From the NCBI GenBank assembly GCA_031551145.1, contig JAVBNZ010000049.1, positions 1 through 18,025 on the forward strand: 18,025 nt of DNA, read 5' to 3'. Numbering within the stretch: position 1 is the first letter of the stretch; each line of letters opens with the position of its first letter. Positions 1 through 7,982 of the stretch are shown in pieces. The notes under the pieces were generated by a model. The model ran no database searches. It saw nothing but the letters and a program-made list of their open reading frames with translations, and was not told the origin of the DNA. Position numbers and translations under genes: made by a program. The DNA comes from WRKB01 sp031551145. GTDB taxonomy: Bacteria > Desulfobacterota > Desulfovibrionia > Desulfovibrionales > Desulfovibrionaceae.

Positions 1-944
1 AGCGCGGTCTGCGCCTGCTTCACGCCCAGCATCACCCAATAGGCCTTGATGTGCGGGATGTTGTCCAGCATGAGGCGCGCGACGGCGATGGTGCGCAGTT
101 GATCCAGGCCGCGTTTGGGCCCGAGTTCTTCTTCGGGCAGCTTGAGCGCGCTGTGCTCTGTCTGGAAAGGCAGGGCAATGAAGCAGGTGAAACCGCCCGT
201 GCGGTCCTGCTGTTCGCGCAGCCGGCAGAGGTGATCGATGCGGTCTTCAAAACTCTCCACATGCCCGAAAAGCATGGTGGCGTTGGTCGGGATGCCGAGC
301 TGATGCGCCTCGCCTGAAACGCGCAGCCAGGCGTCCGCGTCCGCCTTGTGCGGGCAAAGCTGCCCGCGCACCCGCGGGGCGAAAATTTCCGCGCCGCCCC
401 CCGGCATCATGGCCAGACCGGCCCGTTTCAGGCGTCGCAGCACCTCATCGGTGGAAATATTTTCCAGAGCGGCAAAGTGCGCGATCTCCACGCAGGTGAA
501 GGCCTTGATGATGGTATCCGGCCGTTTTTCCCGCACCTTGCGCAAAAGTACCTCAAACCAGGCGAGACGCAGATCCGGATGGCAGCCGCCGACAATGTGC
601 AGTTCGTCCGGCGTAAGGCCGCCGGGCGGATCGTTGCACAAACGATCCAGAATCTCTTCGTGCGAAAGCGTGAACGATCCCTCTTCGCCCGGCTCGCGCC
701 TGAAGGCGCAGAAGCGGCAGGCATTGACGCAGTGGTTGGTGTAGTTCACATGCCTGTTCACAACATAATAGGCGTGTTGACCATGCCGCCGTGTGCGGGC
801 ATGGTGGGCAAGCGCGCCCACGGCCACGGGATCGGAACAACGGAGCAGCGCCAGACCCTCCTCCGGGCTGAGGCGCAGGCCGGCCCGCACCTTCTCGGGC
901 ACCGAGCCCAGGCCGAGCGCGGCGTAATATGCGGCGTCAAACAT
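1..944 (-). CDS. mqnE: Aminodeoxyfutalosine synthase, radical SAM (3' end cut by window)
   Basis: Radical SAM enzyme of the futalosine route to menaquinone. It joins 3-[(1-carboxyvinyl)oxy]benzoate to S-adenosylmethionine to give aminodeoxyfutalosine in the cytoplasm. I translated the minus strand from ATG at 944 and it stays open for 314 codons to the window edge; the family is about 370 residues, so roughly 55 C-terminal residues are missing. The cluster motif C-x3-C-x2-C is at C72, C76 and C79, preceded by NRHVNYTN. Other family blocks are LHIVGGCHPDL, KAFTCVEI, PGGGAEIF, NATMLFGHVE and TIAVARLMLDNIPHIKAYW. MqnC, the other radical SAM enzyme of the route, is the main alternative, but the PGGGAEIF, GHVE and DNIPHIKAYW blocks fit MqnE. 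The ribosome site GGGAGG (953-958) lies 8 bases before the start. The gene diverges from mqnD. Confidence 0.9.
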   Translation of the reverse strand, partial: MFDAAYYAALGLGSVPEKVRAGLRLSPEEGLALLRCSDPVAVGALAHHARTRRHGQHAYYVVNRHVNYTNHCVNACRFCAFRREPGEEGSFTLSHEEILDRLCNDPPGGLTPDELHIVGGCHPDLRLAWFEVLLRKVREKRPDTIIKAFTCVEIAHFAALENISTDEVLRRLKRAGLAMMPGGGAEIFAPRVRGQLCPHKADADAWLRVSGEAHQLGIPTNATMLFGHVESFEDRIDHLCRLREQQDRTGGFTCFIALPFQTEHSALKLPEEELGPKRGLDQLRTIAVARLMLDNIPHIKAYWVMLGVKQAQTA

Positions 945-993
945 AACAAAACCTCCCGACCCGCCCATCATACCGCAACACAGGAGGACTGTC
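945..993. promoter_or_regulatory. 49-bp divergent spacer between mqnE and mqnD
   Basis: This short gap holds both ribosome-binding sites, GGGAGG for mqnE (953-958 on the minus strand) and AGGAGG for mqnD (982-987). I see no clear -35/-10 pair in it. It is too short for two separate promoters with leaders, so any promoter for one gene probably lies inside the start of the other. Confidence 0.5.
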
Positions 994-1821
994 ATGCGGA
1001 CGCTGAGCCTGGGCATATCGCCCTGCCCGAACGACACCTTTATTTTTCACGCGCTGATCGCCGGGCTTGTGCCGTTTGATCATTCCCTGGAACTGCACAT
1101 GCGCGACGTGGAGGAACTGAACCGCACGGCGGCCCGTGGCGCGCTGGACGTGAGCAAGCTTTCCCTGGGCGCGTTGCCCTTTGTGCTGGATGAATATGTG
1201 CTGCTGCGCGCGGGCGCGGCCCTGGGCTTCGGCGTGGGCCCGCTGCTGGTGGCCGGGGAGCCGCTGACCGTGGAAGATTGCCGCGATCTGTCCGTGGCCG
1301 TGCCCGGGCGCTTCACCACGGCCAATCTGCTGCTGGAGCTGCACGGCGGCTTCAATGGCCCGCGCCGGGAGATGGTGTTCGATCAGATCATGCCGGCCGT
1401 GATGGAAGGCCGCTGCCCCTGTGGGCTGCTTATTCACGAAGGCCGCTTCACCTACGTGGAAAAAGGCTTATATAAGGTGCTGGATCTCGGAGAATGGTGG
1501 GAGGGCGCGTTCAGCATGCCCCTGCCTCTGGGCGTGATCGCGGCCAAACGAAGCCTGGGAGCGGAACGCATCGCGGCCTTTGAGGACGCGCTGCGCGCAA
1601 GCCTGCGCCATGCACGGGCGCAGCCGGAAGCCGGGCGGGATTTTATCCGCCGGCATGCGCAGGAACTGGACGATGCGGTTACAGACGCGCATATCCGCAC
1701 CTTTGTCACGGAGTTCAGCCTGAACCTCGGCCCGGAAGGGGAACGCGCGATACGCGTCCTGGCGGAAAAAGCCTGTGCCCTGGCCGGCAAAAACCTCCCG
1801 AACACACTCTTTCCCGCATAG
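994..1821 (+). CDS. mqnD: 1,4-dihydroxy-6-naphthoate synthase
   Basis: MqnD cleaves cyclic dehypoxanthine futalosine to 1,4-dihydroxy-6-naphthoate, the ring precursor of menaquinone, in the cytoplasm. The 275-residue product has the usual length. Family blocks seen are GISPCPNDTFIF (residues 7-18), GALDVSKLS (49-57), TTANLLLELH, LIHEGRFTY with H148 (the counterpart of the catalytic histidine reported for the Thermus enzyme), DLGEWWE and MPLPLGVIA. It has the periplasmic-binding-protein type fold of the family but no signal peptide. The start is fixed by AGGAGG (982-987), 6 bases upstream of ATG. It diverges from mqnE, and a MATE exporter follows after 16 bases on the same strand, probably in one transcript. 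The other menaquinone genes are not in the window. Confidence 0.94.
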   Translation: MRTLSLGISPCPNDTFIFHALIAGLVPFDHSLELHMRDVEELNRTAARGALDVSKLSLGALPFVLDEYVLLRAGAALGFGVGPLLVAGEPLTVEDCRDLSVAVPGRFTTANLLLELHGGFNGPRREMVFDQIMPAVMEGRCPCGLLIHEGRFTYVEKGLYKVLDLGEWWEGAFSMPLPLGVIAAKRSLGAERIAAFEDALRASLRHARAQPEAGRDFIRRHAQELDDAVTDAHIRTFVTEFSLNLGPEGERAIRVLAEKACALAGKNLPNTLFPA

Positions 1822-1837
1822 CGCAACGGAAACCGCA

Positions 1838-3250
1838 ATGCCCTCCGCAATGCAGAGCGCGCGCGGAGCGCGCCTGCTTTCTTTTTCCCGCGACGAGGCA
1901 AAACGCCTCGTCAAACTGGCGACACCCGTGTTCTTCGCCCAGATGAGCCAAATGCTCATGGGCGTGGTGGACACGGTCATGACCGGGCATTACCGCACCA
2001 CGGACATGGCCGGGGTGGCGCTGGCCTCTTCGATCTGGGTGCCCGTAAGCCTGTGCGGCGTGGGCGTCATGCTGACCATGACCCCGCTTATCGCCCAGCG
2101 CGTGGGCGCCGGGCAGCGGGAGGCCGCGCCCCATCTGCTGCGCCAGGGCCTGATGCTCGCGCTTGCGATCTCCGTGCCGCTCATGGCGCTCTTGTTCTTT
2201 CTTTCCACCCATGTCGACTGGTTCGGCATCGAAGGCCCGACCGCGGAGGTCTGCGCCGGCTTTTTGCGCGCCATCACCTGCGGTCTGCCGGGCCTGCTGT
2301 GCTTCGTCGCCGCCCGCGGCCTGCCCGAAGGCCACGCCCGCACCCGGCCGGCCATGATCATCGCCTTCAGCGGTCTTTTGCTCATCAACGTTCCCCTCAA
2401 CTACGTACTGATCCACGGGCTGCTCGGCCTGCCCGCCCTGGGCGGCGTGGGCTGCGGCATCGCCTCGGCAGGCGCGTGCTGGTACATGTGCGCGGCCATT
2501 GTCTTCCATACGCGCACGGCGGCTTCCTACCGCGACCTTCATCCCATCTACGTCCCCGCCCGGCCGGATGCGGCCCTTATGGCGCGCATCCTGCGCATCG
2601 GCCTGCCCAGCGCCCTGGCCCTGCTGTTTGAAGTGGGCTGCTTCGCCGTGGTCGCCCTGCTGCTCGCCCCGCTCGGCACCACCGTGATCGCCGGACACCA
2701 GACGGCCCTGAACTTCAGCGGCGTTCTTTTCATGCTGCCTCTCTCTCTGGGCATTACCTCCACCATACGCGTGGGCAACAGCCTGGGGGAAGGCCGGCCC
2801 GACATGGCGGCCCGCGCCGCCGGTACGGCGCTTTGCGTCGGCGTCTGCCTGGCTTCGTTTTCCTGCGTACTCACCCTGCTGCTGCGGCATCACATCGCCG
2901 CCCTTTACACCATCGATCCCGAGGTGCGGAATCTGGCCGCCGAACTTCTGCTCTACGCCGCCGCCTTCCAGTTTGTGGACGCCGTGCAGGCCATCTGCAT
3001 CGGCGCGCTCAGAGGCTATAACGACACGCGCTTCATCTTCGTCGCCTGCTTCGTCTGCTACTGGTGCTTCGGCCTGCCCACAGGCTTCGCGCTCGCGCGC
3101 ACCAACCTGCTGCTGCCCGCCATGGGGGCGGCCGGTTTCTGGATCGGTTTCGCCGTCAGTCTCACCATCCTCGCCTTTGCCCTGCTGCGCCGGCTGCGCA
3201 CACTTCAGAGCATGAGTCCCGAGGAAGTCCGAAGGTTTATTGAGAGATAA
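1838..3250 (+). CDS. MATE family multidrug/metabolite exporter
   Basis: Inner-membrane Na+ or H+ antiporter of the MATE (NorM-like) family, 470 residues from this start, with about 12 hydrophobic segments in two similar halves. Residues that fit the NorM pattern are D45 in GVVDTVMTGHY (helix 1), E265 in LLFEVGCFAVVALL (start of the second half) and D396 in GALRGYNDTR. The reading frame is open from 1775, inside mqnD, but the start at 1838 is preferred. It follows the mqnD stop by 16 bases and gives a normal MATE N terminus with one charged segment before helix 1. No strong ribosome site is visible, only a weak ACGGAAA upstream, which fits translation coupled to mqnD. The substrate cannot be read from sequence. 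A strong terminator begins right at the stop. Confidence 0.9.
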   Translation: MPSAMQSARGARLLSFSRDEAKRLVKLATPVFFAQMSQMLMGVVDTVMTGHYRTTDMAGVALASSIWVPVSLCGVGVMLTMTPLIAQRVGAGQREAAPHLLRQGLMLALAISVPLMALLFFLSTHVDWFGIEGPTAEVCAGFLRAITCGLPGLLCFVAARGLPEGHARTRPAMIIAFSGLLLINVPLNYVLIHGLLGLPALGGVGCGIASAGACWYMCAAIVFHTRTAASYRDLHPIYVPARPDAALMARILRIGLPSALALLFEVGCFAVVALLLAPLGTTVIAGHQTALNFSGVLFMLPLSLGITSTIRVGNSLGEGRPDMAARAAGTALCVGVCLASFSCVLTLLLRHHIAALYTIDPEVRNLAAELLLYAAAFQFVDAVQAICIGALRGYNDTRFIFVACFVCYWCFGLPTGFALARTNLLLPAMGAAGFWIGFAVSLTILAFALLRRLRTLQSMSPEEVRRFIER

Positions 3251-3300
3251 AACAAGAACCCCGGTTTTCCGCAACGCGGAGAACCGGGGTTCTTGTTTTT
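3251..3300. terminator. Bidirectional intrinsic terminator
   Basis: Bases 3251-3272 pair with 3276-3297 to give a nearly perfect 22-bp stem (one G-T wobble) with a 3-base loop. The outer arm is AACAAGAACCCCGGTT with its complement. On the plus strand the arm ends in a T tract (3296-3300). On the minus strand the mirror arm runs into TTTTATC. It sits between the convergent MATE and RND operons and should end both transcripts. Confidence 0.92.
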
Positions 3301-3313
3301 GGACAACGCCTGT

Positions 3314-4813
3314 TTATTGCGCGGCGGCGGCTTTGGCCGCCTCTTCGGCCTTGGCGGCTTCGATTGCGGCCGTGGGATCTTCCCAGCCGCCGCCGAGCGC
3401 CATGCACACGTCGACCACGGCGTTGAGGCGGCTGGAAAGAGCCGCCGCGGCCTGAAGCTCCGCGCCGAAAAGCTGGCGTTCGGCGTCAAGCACTTCGAGA
3501 TAGGAGGAATAGCCGTTGTCATAGCGTATACGGGCCAGGGAGGTCGCCTTGGAGAGGCTGTCCACCTGGACTTTGTAGCTGCGCACGACAACTTCGCTTT
3601 CGCGCTGCTGGGCCAGGGCGGTGCGTATATCGGAAAAGGCGCTCTGCACGGTTTTGTTGTACACGGCGACGGCCATGCGCTTGCGGGCTTCGGCGTCCTT
3701 CACGTTCCACCAGTTTTTGCCGAAGTCGAGCACGGGCATGGTGCCCTGGATGGCGTAAGCCCAGGTTCCGGCCGGACCGGTGAACAGATCCGAAAGCTGC
3801 ACGCTCAGGCTGCCGAGCGAACCTGTGAGAGAAATGGCCGGGAAAAACTGGGCGCGCGCTATGCCGATGTTGGCGTTGTAGGCTTTGAGGGTGTATTCGG
3901 CGGCCAGAATGTCGGGCCGGCGCTCCAGCAGTTGCGAGGGCACGCCGGAGGGCAGCGCGGGAGGCGCGGGAATATGGTCGATGAGTTTGCCGCGTTCGGG
4001 GCTTTGCTCCATAATGTCGCGGGGCGAGCGGCCGACCAGGGTAAGCAGGGCGGCTTCGGCGGATTCGCGGGCCGCGAAGGTCTGGTGCAGGGAGACCCGG
4101 GCCACTTCAACCTCGGCCTTGGCGCGCAGCCAGTCGAGTTCGGTGATGTCGCCGGCCTTGAAGCGGTCGGTATAGATTTTCAGGGCGTCTTCGCGCGTTT
4201 TGAGGGTGCGCTGGGAGATTTCGGCCTGGAGATCAAGCGAGAGCAGGGTGAAATAGCTCTTGGCCGTGGTGCCTGAGACGGTCAGACGCTGTCCGACATA
4301 GGCGGCCTTGGTGGCGAAGAGCATGTCGGAAAGCGCGGAATAGCTGTTGCGGTATTTGCCCCAGAAGTCCAGTTCCCAGGCGGCGGAAAGCGCCCCCTGG
4401 TAGGTGGGGATGGTGCGATCCATGGTGCTGGGAACGGGCTGGGCCCCGACCAGGGAGGAAGAGCTGAGATTCCAGCCGCCGCCGACGTTGACCGCCGGGA
4501 AAAGGGCGGAGGTGGCCATGCCGAGCTGCGCGCGGGCGGAATCCACCGAGGCCATGGACTGGGCCAGATCCTGATTTTTCCGCAGCGCTTCCTCAACCAG
4601 GGCGTTGAGCACGGGATCGTTGAAACGCGTCCACCATTTGAAGGCGAGCCCGTCCTGTTCGGGCGCGGGCGCGCTCCATTCGGCGGGCACGTCCAACTCC
4701 GGGCGCTCGTAGCGCGGGGCAAAGGAGCAGGCCGCGAGGCTCAAGGCCGACAGGAAGAGGGCCGTAAATCTCAAGGCGGGCAGAGCGACGGGGAGAACGG
4801 GTATGCGTATCAT
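3314..4813 (-). CDS. Outer-membrane efflux channel lipoprotein (NodT/OprM-CusC family)
   Basis: TolC-type outer-membrane factor of a tripartite RND pump, 499 residues from this start, normal for the family. The signal peptide ends in the lipobox LAAC, so C29 is the likely lipidated N terminus. Family signs are FAPRYERPELDVPAEW after the lipobox, WWTRFNDPVLNALVEEAL, NQDLAQSMASVDSARAQLGMATSALFPAV, WELDFWGKYRNS, and the second-half repeat ERRPDILAAEYTLKAYNANIGIARAQFFPAISL. The C terminus is an Ala/Lys/Glu-rich tail. ATG at 4813 overlaps the TGA of the upstream pump gene (ATGA), with AGGA just before it, so translation is probably coupled. Longer in-frame starts would run deep into the pump gene and are rejected. 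It is the last gene of the efflux operon. Confidence 0.94.
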   Translation of the reverse strand: MIRIPVLPVALPALRFTALFLSALSLAACSFAPRYERPELDVPAEWSAPAPEQDGLAFKWWTRFNDPVLNALVEEALRKNQDLAQSMASVDSARAQLGMATSALFPAVNVGGGWNLSSSSLVGAQPVPSTMDRTIPTYQGALSAAWELDFWGKYRNSYSALSDMLFATKAAYVGQRLTVSGTTAKSYFTLLSLDLQAEISQRTLKTREDALKIYTDRFKAGDITELDWLRAKAEVEVARVSLHQTFAARESAEAALLTLVGRSPRDIMEQSPERGKLIDHIPAPPALPSGVPSQLLERRPDILAAEYTLKAYNANIGIARAQFFPAISLTGSLGSLSVQLSDLFTGPAGTWAYAIQGTMPVLDFGKNWWNVKDAEARKRMAVAVYNKTVQSAFSDIRTALAQQRESEVVVRSYKVQVDSLSKATSLARIRYDNGYSSYLEVLDAERQLFGAELQAAAALSSRLNAVVDVCMALGGGWEDPTAAIEAAKAEEAAKAAAAQ

Positions 4814-7800
4814 TCCTGAACTTCCTTGGCTTCCTTGTGCGGTTCCTCGCGTGTCGTTCCGAAGTATTTCTGCGAGAACAGCATGATGTTCTTGAAGAAA
4901 AAGGGCACGAAGAGCGTGGCAATACAGGTGGCGGCGAGCATGCCGCCGATGACCGCCGTGCCGATGGCATGCCTGCTGTTGGCGCCCGCGCCGCTGCTGA
5001 TGGCCAGCGGCAGACAACCCATGATGAAGGCCAGCGAGGTCATGACGATGGGCCTGAAACGCAGGCGTGAGGCGCGCAGGGCGGCCACGTCCAGGGTTCG
5101 GCCTTCCCGCCAGGCTTCGGCGGCGAATTCCACGATCAGAATGGCGTTTTTGGCCGCCAGCCCCACCAGGGTGACGAGCGCAATCTGGAAATAGACGTCG
5201 TTGTTGAGCCCCCGCATCCAGATGGCGGCAATGGCCCCGAACACCCCGAAGGGCACGGCCGTGAGCACCGCCAGCGGCAGCGACCAGCTTTCGTACTGCG
5301 CCGCCAGGATGAGAAAGACCATGACCAGCGCCAACACGAAAATGATGGTGGTGGAGGCGGAAGCCATTTTTTCCTGCAACGCCTGGCCGGACCAGCTGAG
5401 CACGTATCCCTGGGGCAGGATTTCCCTGGCCAGTTCCTCCATCGCGGCGAGCGCCTGCCCGGAGGAATAGCCGGGCGCGGGCCCGCCCAGGAAGTGGGCG
5501 GCCGGGAAAATGTTGAAGCGTTCCACCACCGGAGCGGCCACGCGGCGTTCCGTGCTCAGCATGGCGGTGATCGGAATCATGGCGCCCTGGCTGTTGCGCA
5601 CGTATACTTCGTTCAGGTCTTCCTGAAGCATGCGGTAGTCGATGTCGGAATTCATGCGCACCTGGAAGGTCCGGCCGAGCAGGTTGATGTCGTTGACATA
5701 GGTGGTGCCGAAGGTGCCGGAAAGCGCCTTGAAGAGATCGCCGACATTGACCCCCATGGCGCGGCAGCGTTCTCGATCCACGTTGAGGTAGATGCTGGGC
5801 GCGTTCATGCTGAAAAGGTTCTGCACGCCCGCGAGTTCCGGGCGCTTGGCCGCGGCAGCGGACAACTGGTCGGCGTACATCTTGAGTTCGCCCAGCGTGC
5901 CGCCTCCGCGCTGCTGGATATAGGCCTCAAAGCCGCCTGTGGAACTCATGCCCGTGATGGGCGGAGGATTGAGCCCCAGCACGACGGCTTCCGGGGTTTT
6001 TAACGTCAGGGCACTGACGAAGCGGGCGATGGATTCGCTGTCCTCCCCGGCTTTTTTGCGCTTGTCCCAGTCCTTCAGCATGATGAAGCGCGCGCCGTAG
6101 TTGCTTTTGGCGGAAAAGGTGGTGATGTCCATGCCGTTGATGGAAACCACATCCGATATGGCGGGGTGATCCATCAGAATTTTGCCCAGCTCGTCCTGCA
6201 CGGCCACAGTGCGGGGCAGGGCCGAGCCGTCGGGCAGGATGGAAAGCCCCATGATGTAGCCCTGGTCTTCGTTGGGCACCAGGCCGCCGGGCACGCGCTG
6301 CATGAGCACGCCCAGCCCGACCAGAATGAGCGCGAAAATGCACATGGCCCGCAGGCCCGACCCCTTGAGCCAGTGGACGATGCGCACGTAACGCCGCGTG
6401 GTGTGGGCAAAAGCGTTGTCGAACCAGCGGAAGAAAAGGGGCTTCTTTTCACGGTGCGCATGCGGCTTGAGCAGCAGGCCGCAGAGCGCCGGCGTGAGCG
6501 TAAGCGCCACTATGCCCGAAAGCACCACGGAAATGGCGATGGTGATGGCGAACTGCTTGTACATTTGCCCGGCCAGCCCGCCCATGAAGGACACGGGCAG
6601 AAAGACCGCGCACAAGACCAGCACGATGGCGATGACCGGCGAGGTCACTTCGCTCATGGCCTTGATCACGGCCTCTTTTACCGGCAGCTTTTCCTTTTCC
6701 ATGATGCGCTCGACGTTTTCCAGCACCACGATGGCGTCGTCCACCACGATGCCGATGGCGAGCACCATCCCGAAAAGCGTGAGCGTGTTGATGGTGAAGC
6801 CGAGCGCGTACATGCCCGCGAATGTGCCCACAATCGCAACGGGCACCGCCAGGCATGGGATGAGCGTGGCCCGCCAGCTCTGGAGGAAAAGGAAGACCAC
6901 GAGGAAGACCAGGATGATGGCTTCGATAAGCGTGTGCACCACTTCCTGAATGGAGACGCGCACGAACTTGTTGGTGTCGAAGGGCACGGTGTAGGCCACG
7001 CCTTCGGGGAAGTTTTTGGAAAGCTCGTCCAGCTTGGCGTACACGCGGTCGCCCGTGGCCAGCGCGTTGGCGCCGGGCGCGAGATAGACGCCCATCATGC
7101 GCGCGGGGCTGCCGTTGAGCTGAGTGGCGATGGAATAGTCCTTGCCGCCCAGTTCCACCCGAGCCACGTCGCGCAGGCGCAGCAGGGTGCCGTCCGGCTC
7201 GGCGCGGATGACGATGTCGCGGAATTCTTCCTCGCTGACCAGCCGCCCCTTGGCGTCGATCTGGAGGTTGAGATCCGTATCGTCCGTGGAGGGCATGTCG
7301 CCCAGCCGACCGGGACTGAACTGGGCGTTCTGATCCTGAACGGCGTTGTTCACGTCCGTGGGCGTGAGCTTGTACTGGGCCAGCTTGTCGGGCTGGAGCC
7401 AGATGCGCATGGAATAGTCGAGCAGGCCGAAAATGGAGGCGTCGCCCACGCCGGGAACGCGCTTGATTTCGTCCAGCACGTTCACGGACATGTAGTTGTG
7501 CAGGAACAGCTCGTTATAGCGCCCGTCCGGCGAGGCCAGGGCCGCGATAAGCAGGATGGAGGGCGACTTTTTGAGCACGGAAACGCCCTGGCGGCGCACT
7601 TCCTCAGGCAGTTGGGTGGTGGCGATCTGCACCCGGTTGTTGACCATGACCTGGGCCATGTCCGGATTCGTGCCCAGGGCGAAATACACGTTGATGGTCA
7701 GGCTGCCGTTGCCGCCGGCGCTGATGGAGGTCATGTACAGCATGTTGTCCACGCCGTTGATCTGCACTTCCAGCGGGGCGGCCACGGTCTGGGCTATGGT

Positions 7801-7980
7801 TTCGGCGGATGCGCCGGGATAATACGCCGTTACCTGCACCTGGGGCGGCACAAGATCGGGATATTGGGCCACGGGCAGCGCCTTGATGGCGAGCGTGCCC
7901 AGCAGAATGATAAGCAGAGAAATAACTGTGGAAAAAATGGGCCGGCTGAGGAAGAAGTTCTGGGATTGTTGCTTGGCCAT
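4810..7980 (-). CDS. RND multidrug efflux pump, HAE1 family (AcrB/MexB-like)
   Basis: Proton-driven inner-membrane pump that moves drugs and other amphiphiles from the membrane or periplasm into the outer-membrane channel. At 1056 residues it has full AcrB length. The N terminus, FFLSRPIFSTVISLLIILLG, is the typical first helix. The proton-relay acids are D414 and D415 in GIVVDDAIVVLENV (D407/D408 in AcrB), and the partner lysine is K944 in GLAAKNAILIVEFA (K940 in AcrB). Porter-domain blocks such as YPDLVPPQVQVTAYYPGASAETI are also present. The start follows the adaptor stop by two bases, and AAGGGAAA at the end of that gene serves as ribosome site. No frameshift or missing catalytic residue was seen. 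Substrate range cannot be predicted. Confidence 0.96.
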   Translation of the reverse strand: MAKQQSQNFFLSRPIFSTVISLLIILLGTLAIKALPVAQYPDLVPPQVQVTAYYPGASAETIAQTVAAPLEVQINGVDNMLYMTSISAGGNGSLTINVYFALGTNPDMAQVMVNNRVQIATTQLPEEVRRQGVSVLKKSPSILLIAALASPDGRYNELFLHNYMSVNVLDEIKRVPGVGDASIFGLLDYSMRIWLQPDKLAQYKLTPTDVNNAVQDQNAQFSPGRLGDMPSTDDTDLNLQIDAKGRLVSEEEFRDIVIRAEPDGTLLRLRDVARVELGGKDYSIATQLNGSPARMMGVYLAPGANALATGDRVYAKLDELSKNFPEGVAYTVPFDTNKFVRVSIQEVVHTLIEAIILVFLVVFLFLQSWRATLIPCLAVPVAIVGTFAGMYALGFTINTLTLFGMVLAIGIVVDDAIVVLENVERIMEKEKLPVKEAVIKAMSEVTSPVIAIVLVLCAVFLPVSFMGGLAGQMYKQFAITIAISVVLSGIVALTLTPALCGLLLKPHAHREKKPLFFRWFDNAFAHTTRRYVRIVHWLKGSGLRAMCIFALILVGLGVLMQRVPGGLVPNEDQGYIMGLSILPDGSALPRTVAVQDELGKILMDHPAISDVVSINGMDITTFSAKSNYGARFIMLKDWDKRKKAGEDSESIARFVSALTLKTPEAVVLGLNPPPITGMSSTGGFEAYIQQRGGGTLGELKMYADQLSAAAAKRPELAGVQNLFSMNAPSIYLNVDRERCRAMGVNVGDLFKALSGTFGTTYVNDINLLGRTFQVRMNSDIDYRMLQEDLNEVYVRNSQGAMIPITAMLSTERRVAAPVVERFNIFPAAHFLGGPAPGYSSGQALAAMEELAREILPQGYVLSWSGQALQEKMASASTTIIFVLALVMVFLILAAQYESWSLPLAVLTAVPFGVFGAIAAIWMRGLNNDVYFQIALVTLVGLAAKNAILIVEFAAEAWREGRTLDVAALRASRLRFRPIVMTSLAFIMGCLPLAISSGAGANSRHAIGTAVIGGMLAATCIATLFVPFFFKNIMLFSQKYFGTTREEPHKEAKEVQE

Positions 7981-7982
7981 CG

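Noticed and set aside
1715..3274. Minus-strand 519-codon frame opposite the MATE gene
   Set aside because: Product is Gln/Gly/His-rich and not protein-like; the plus strand encodes a clear MATE protein.
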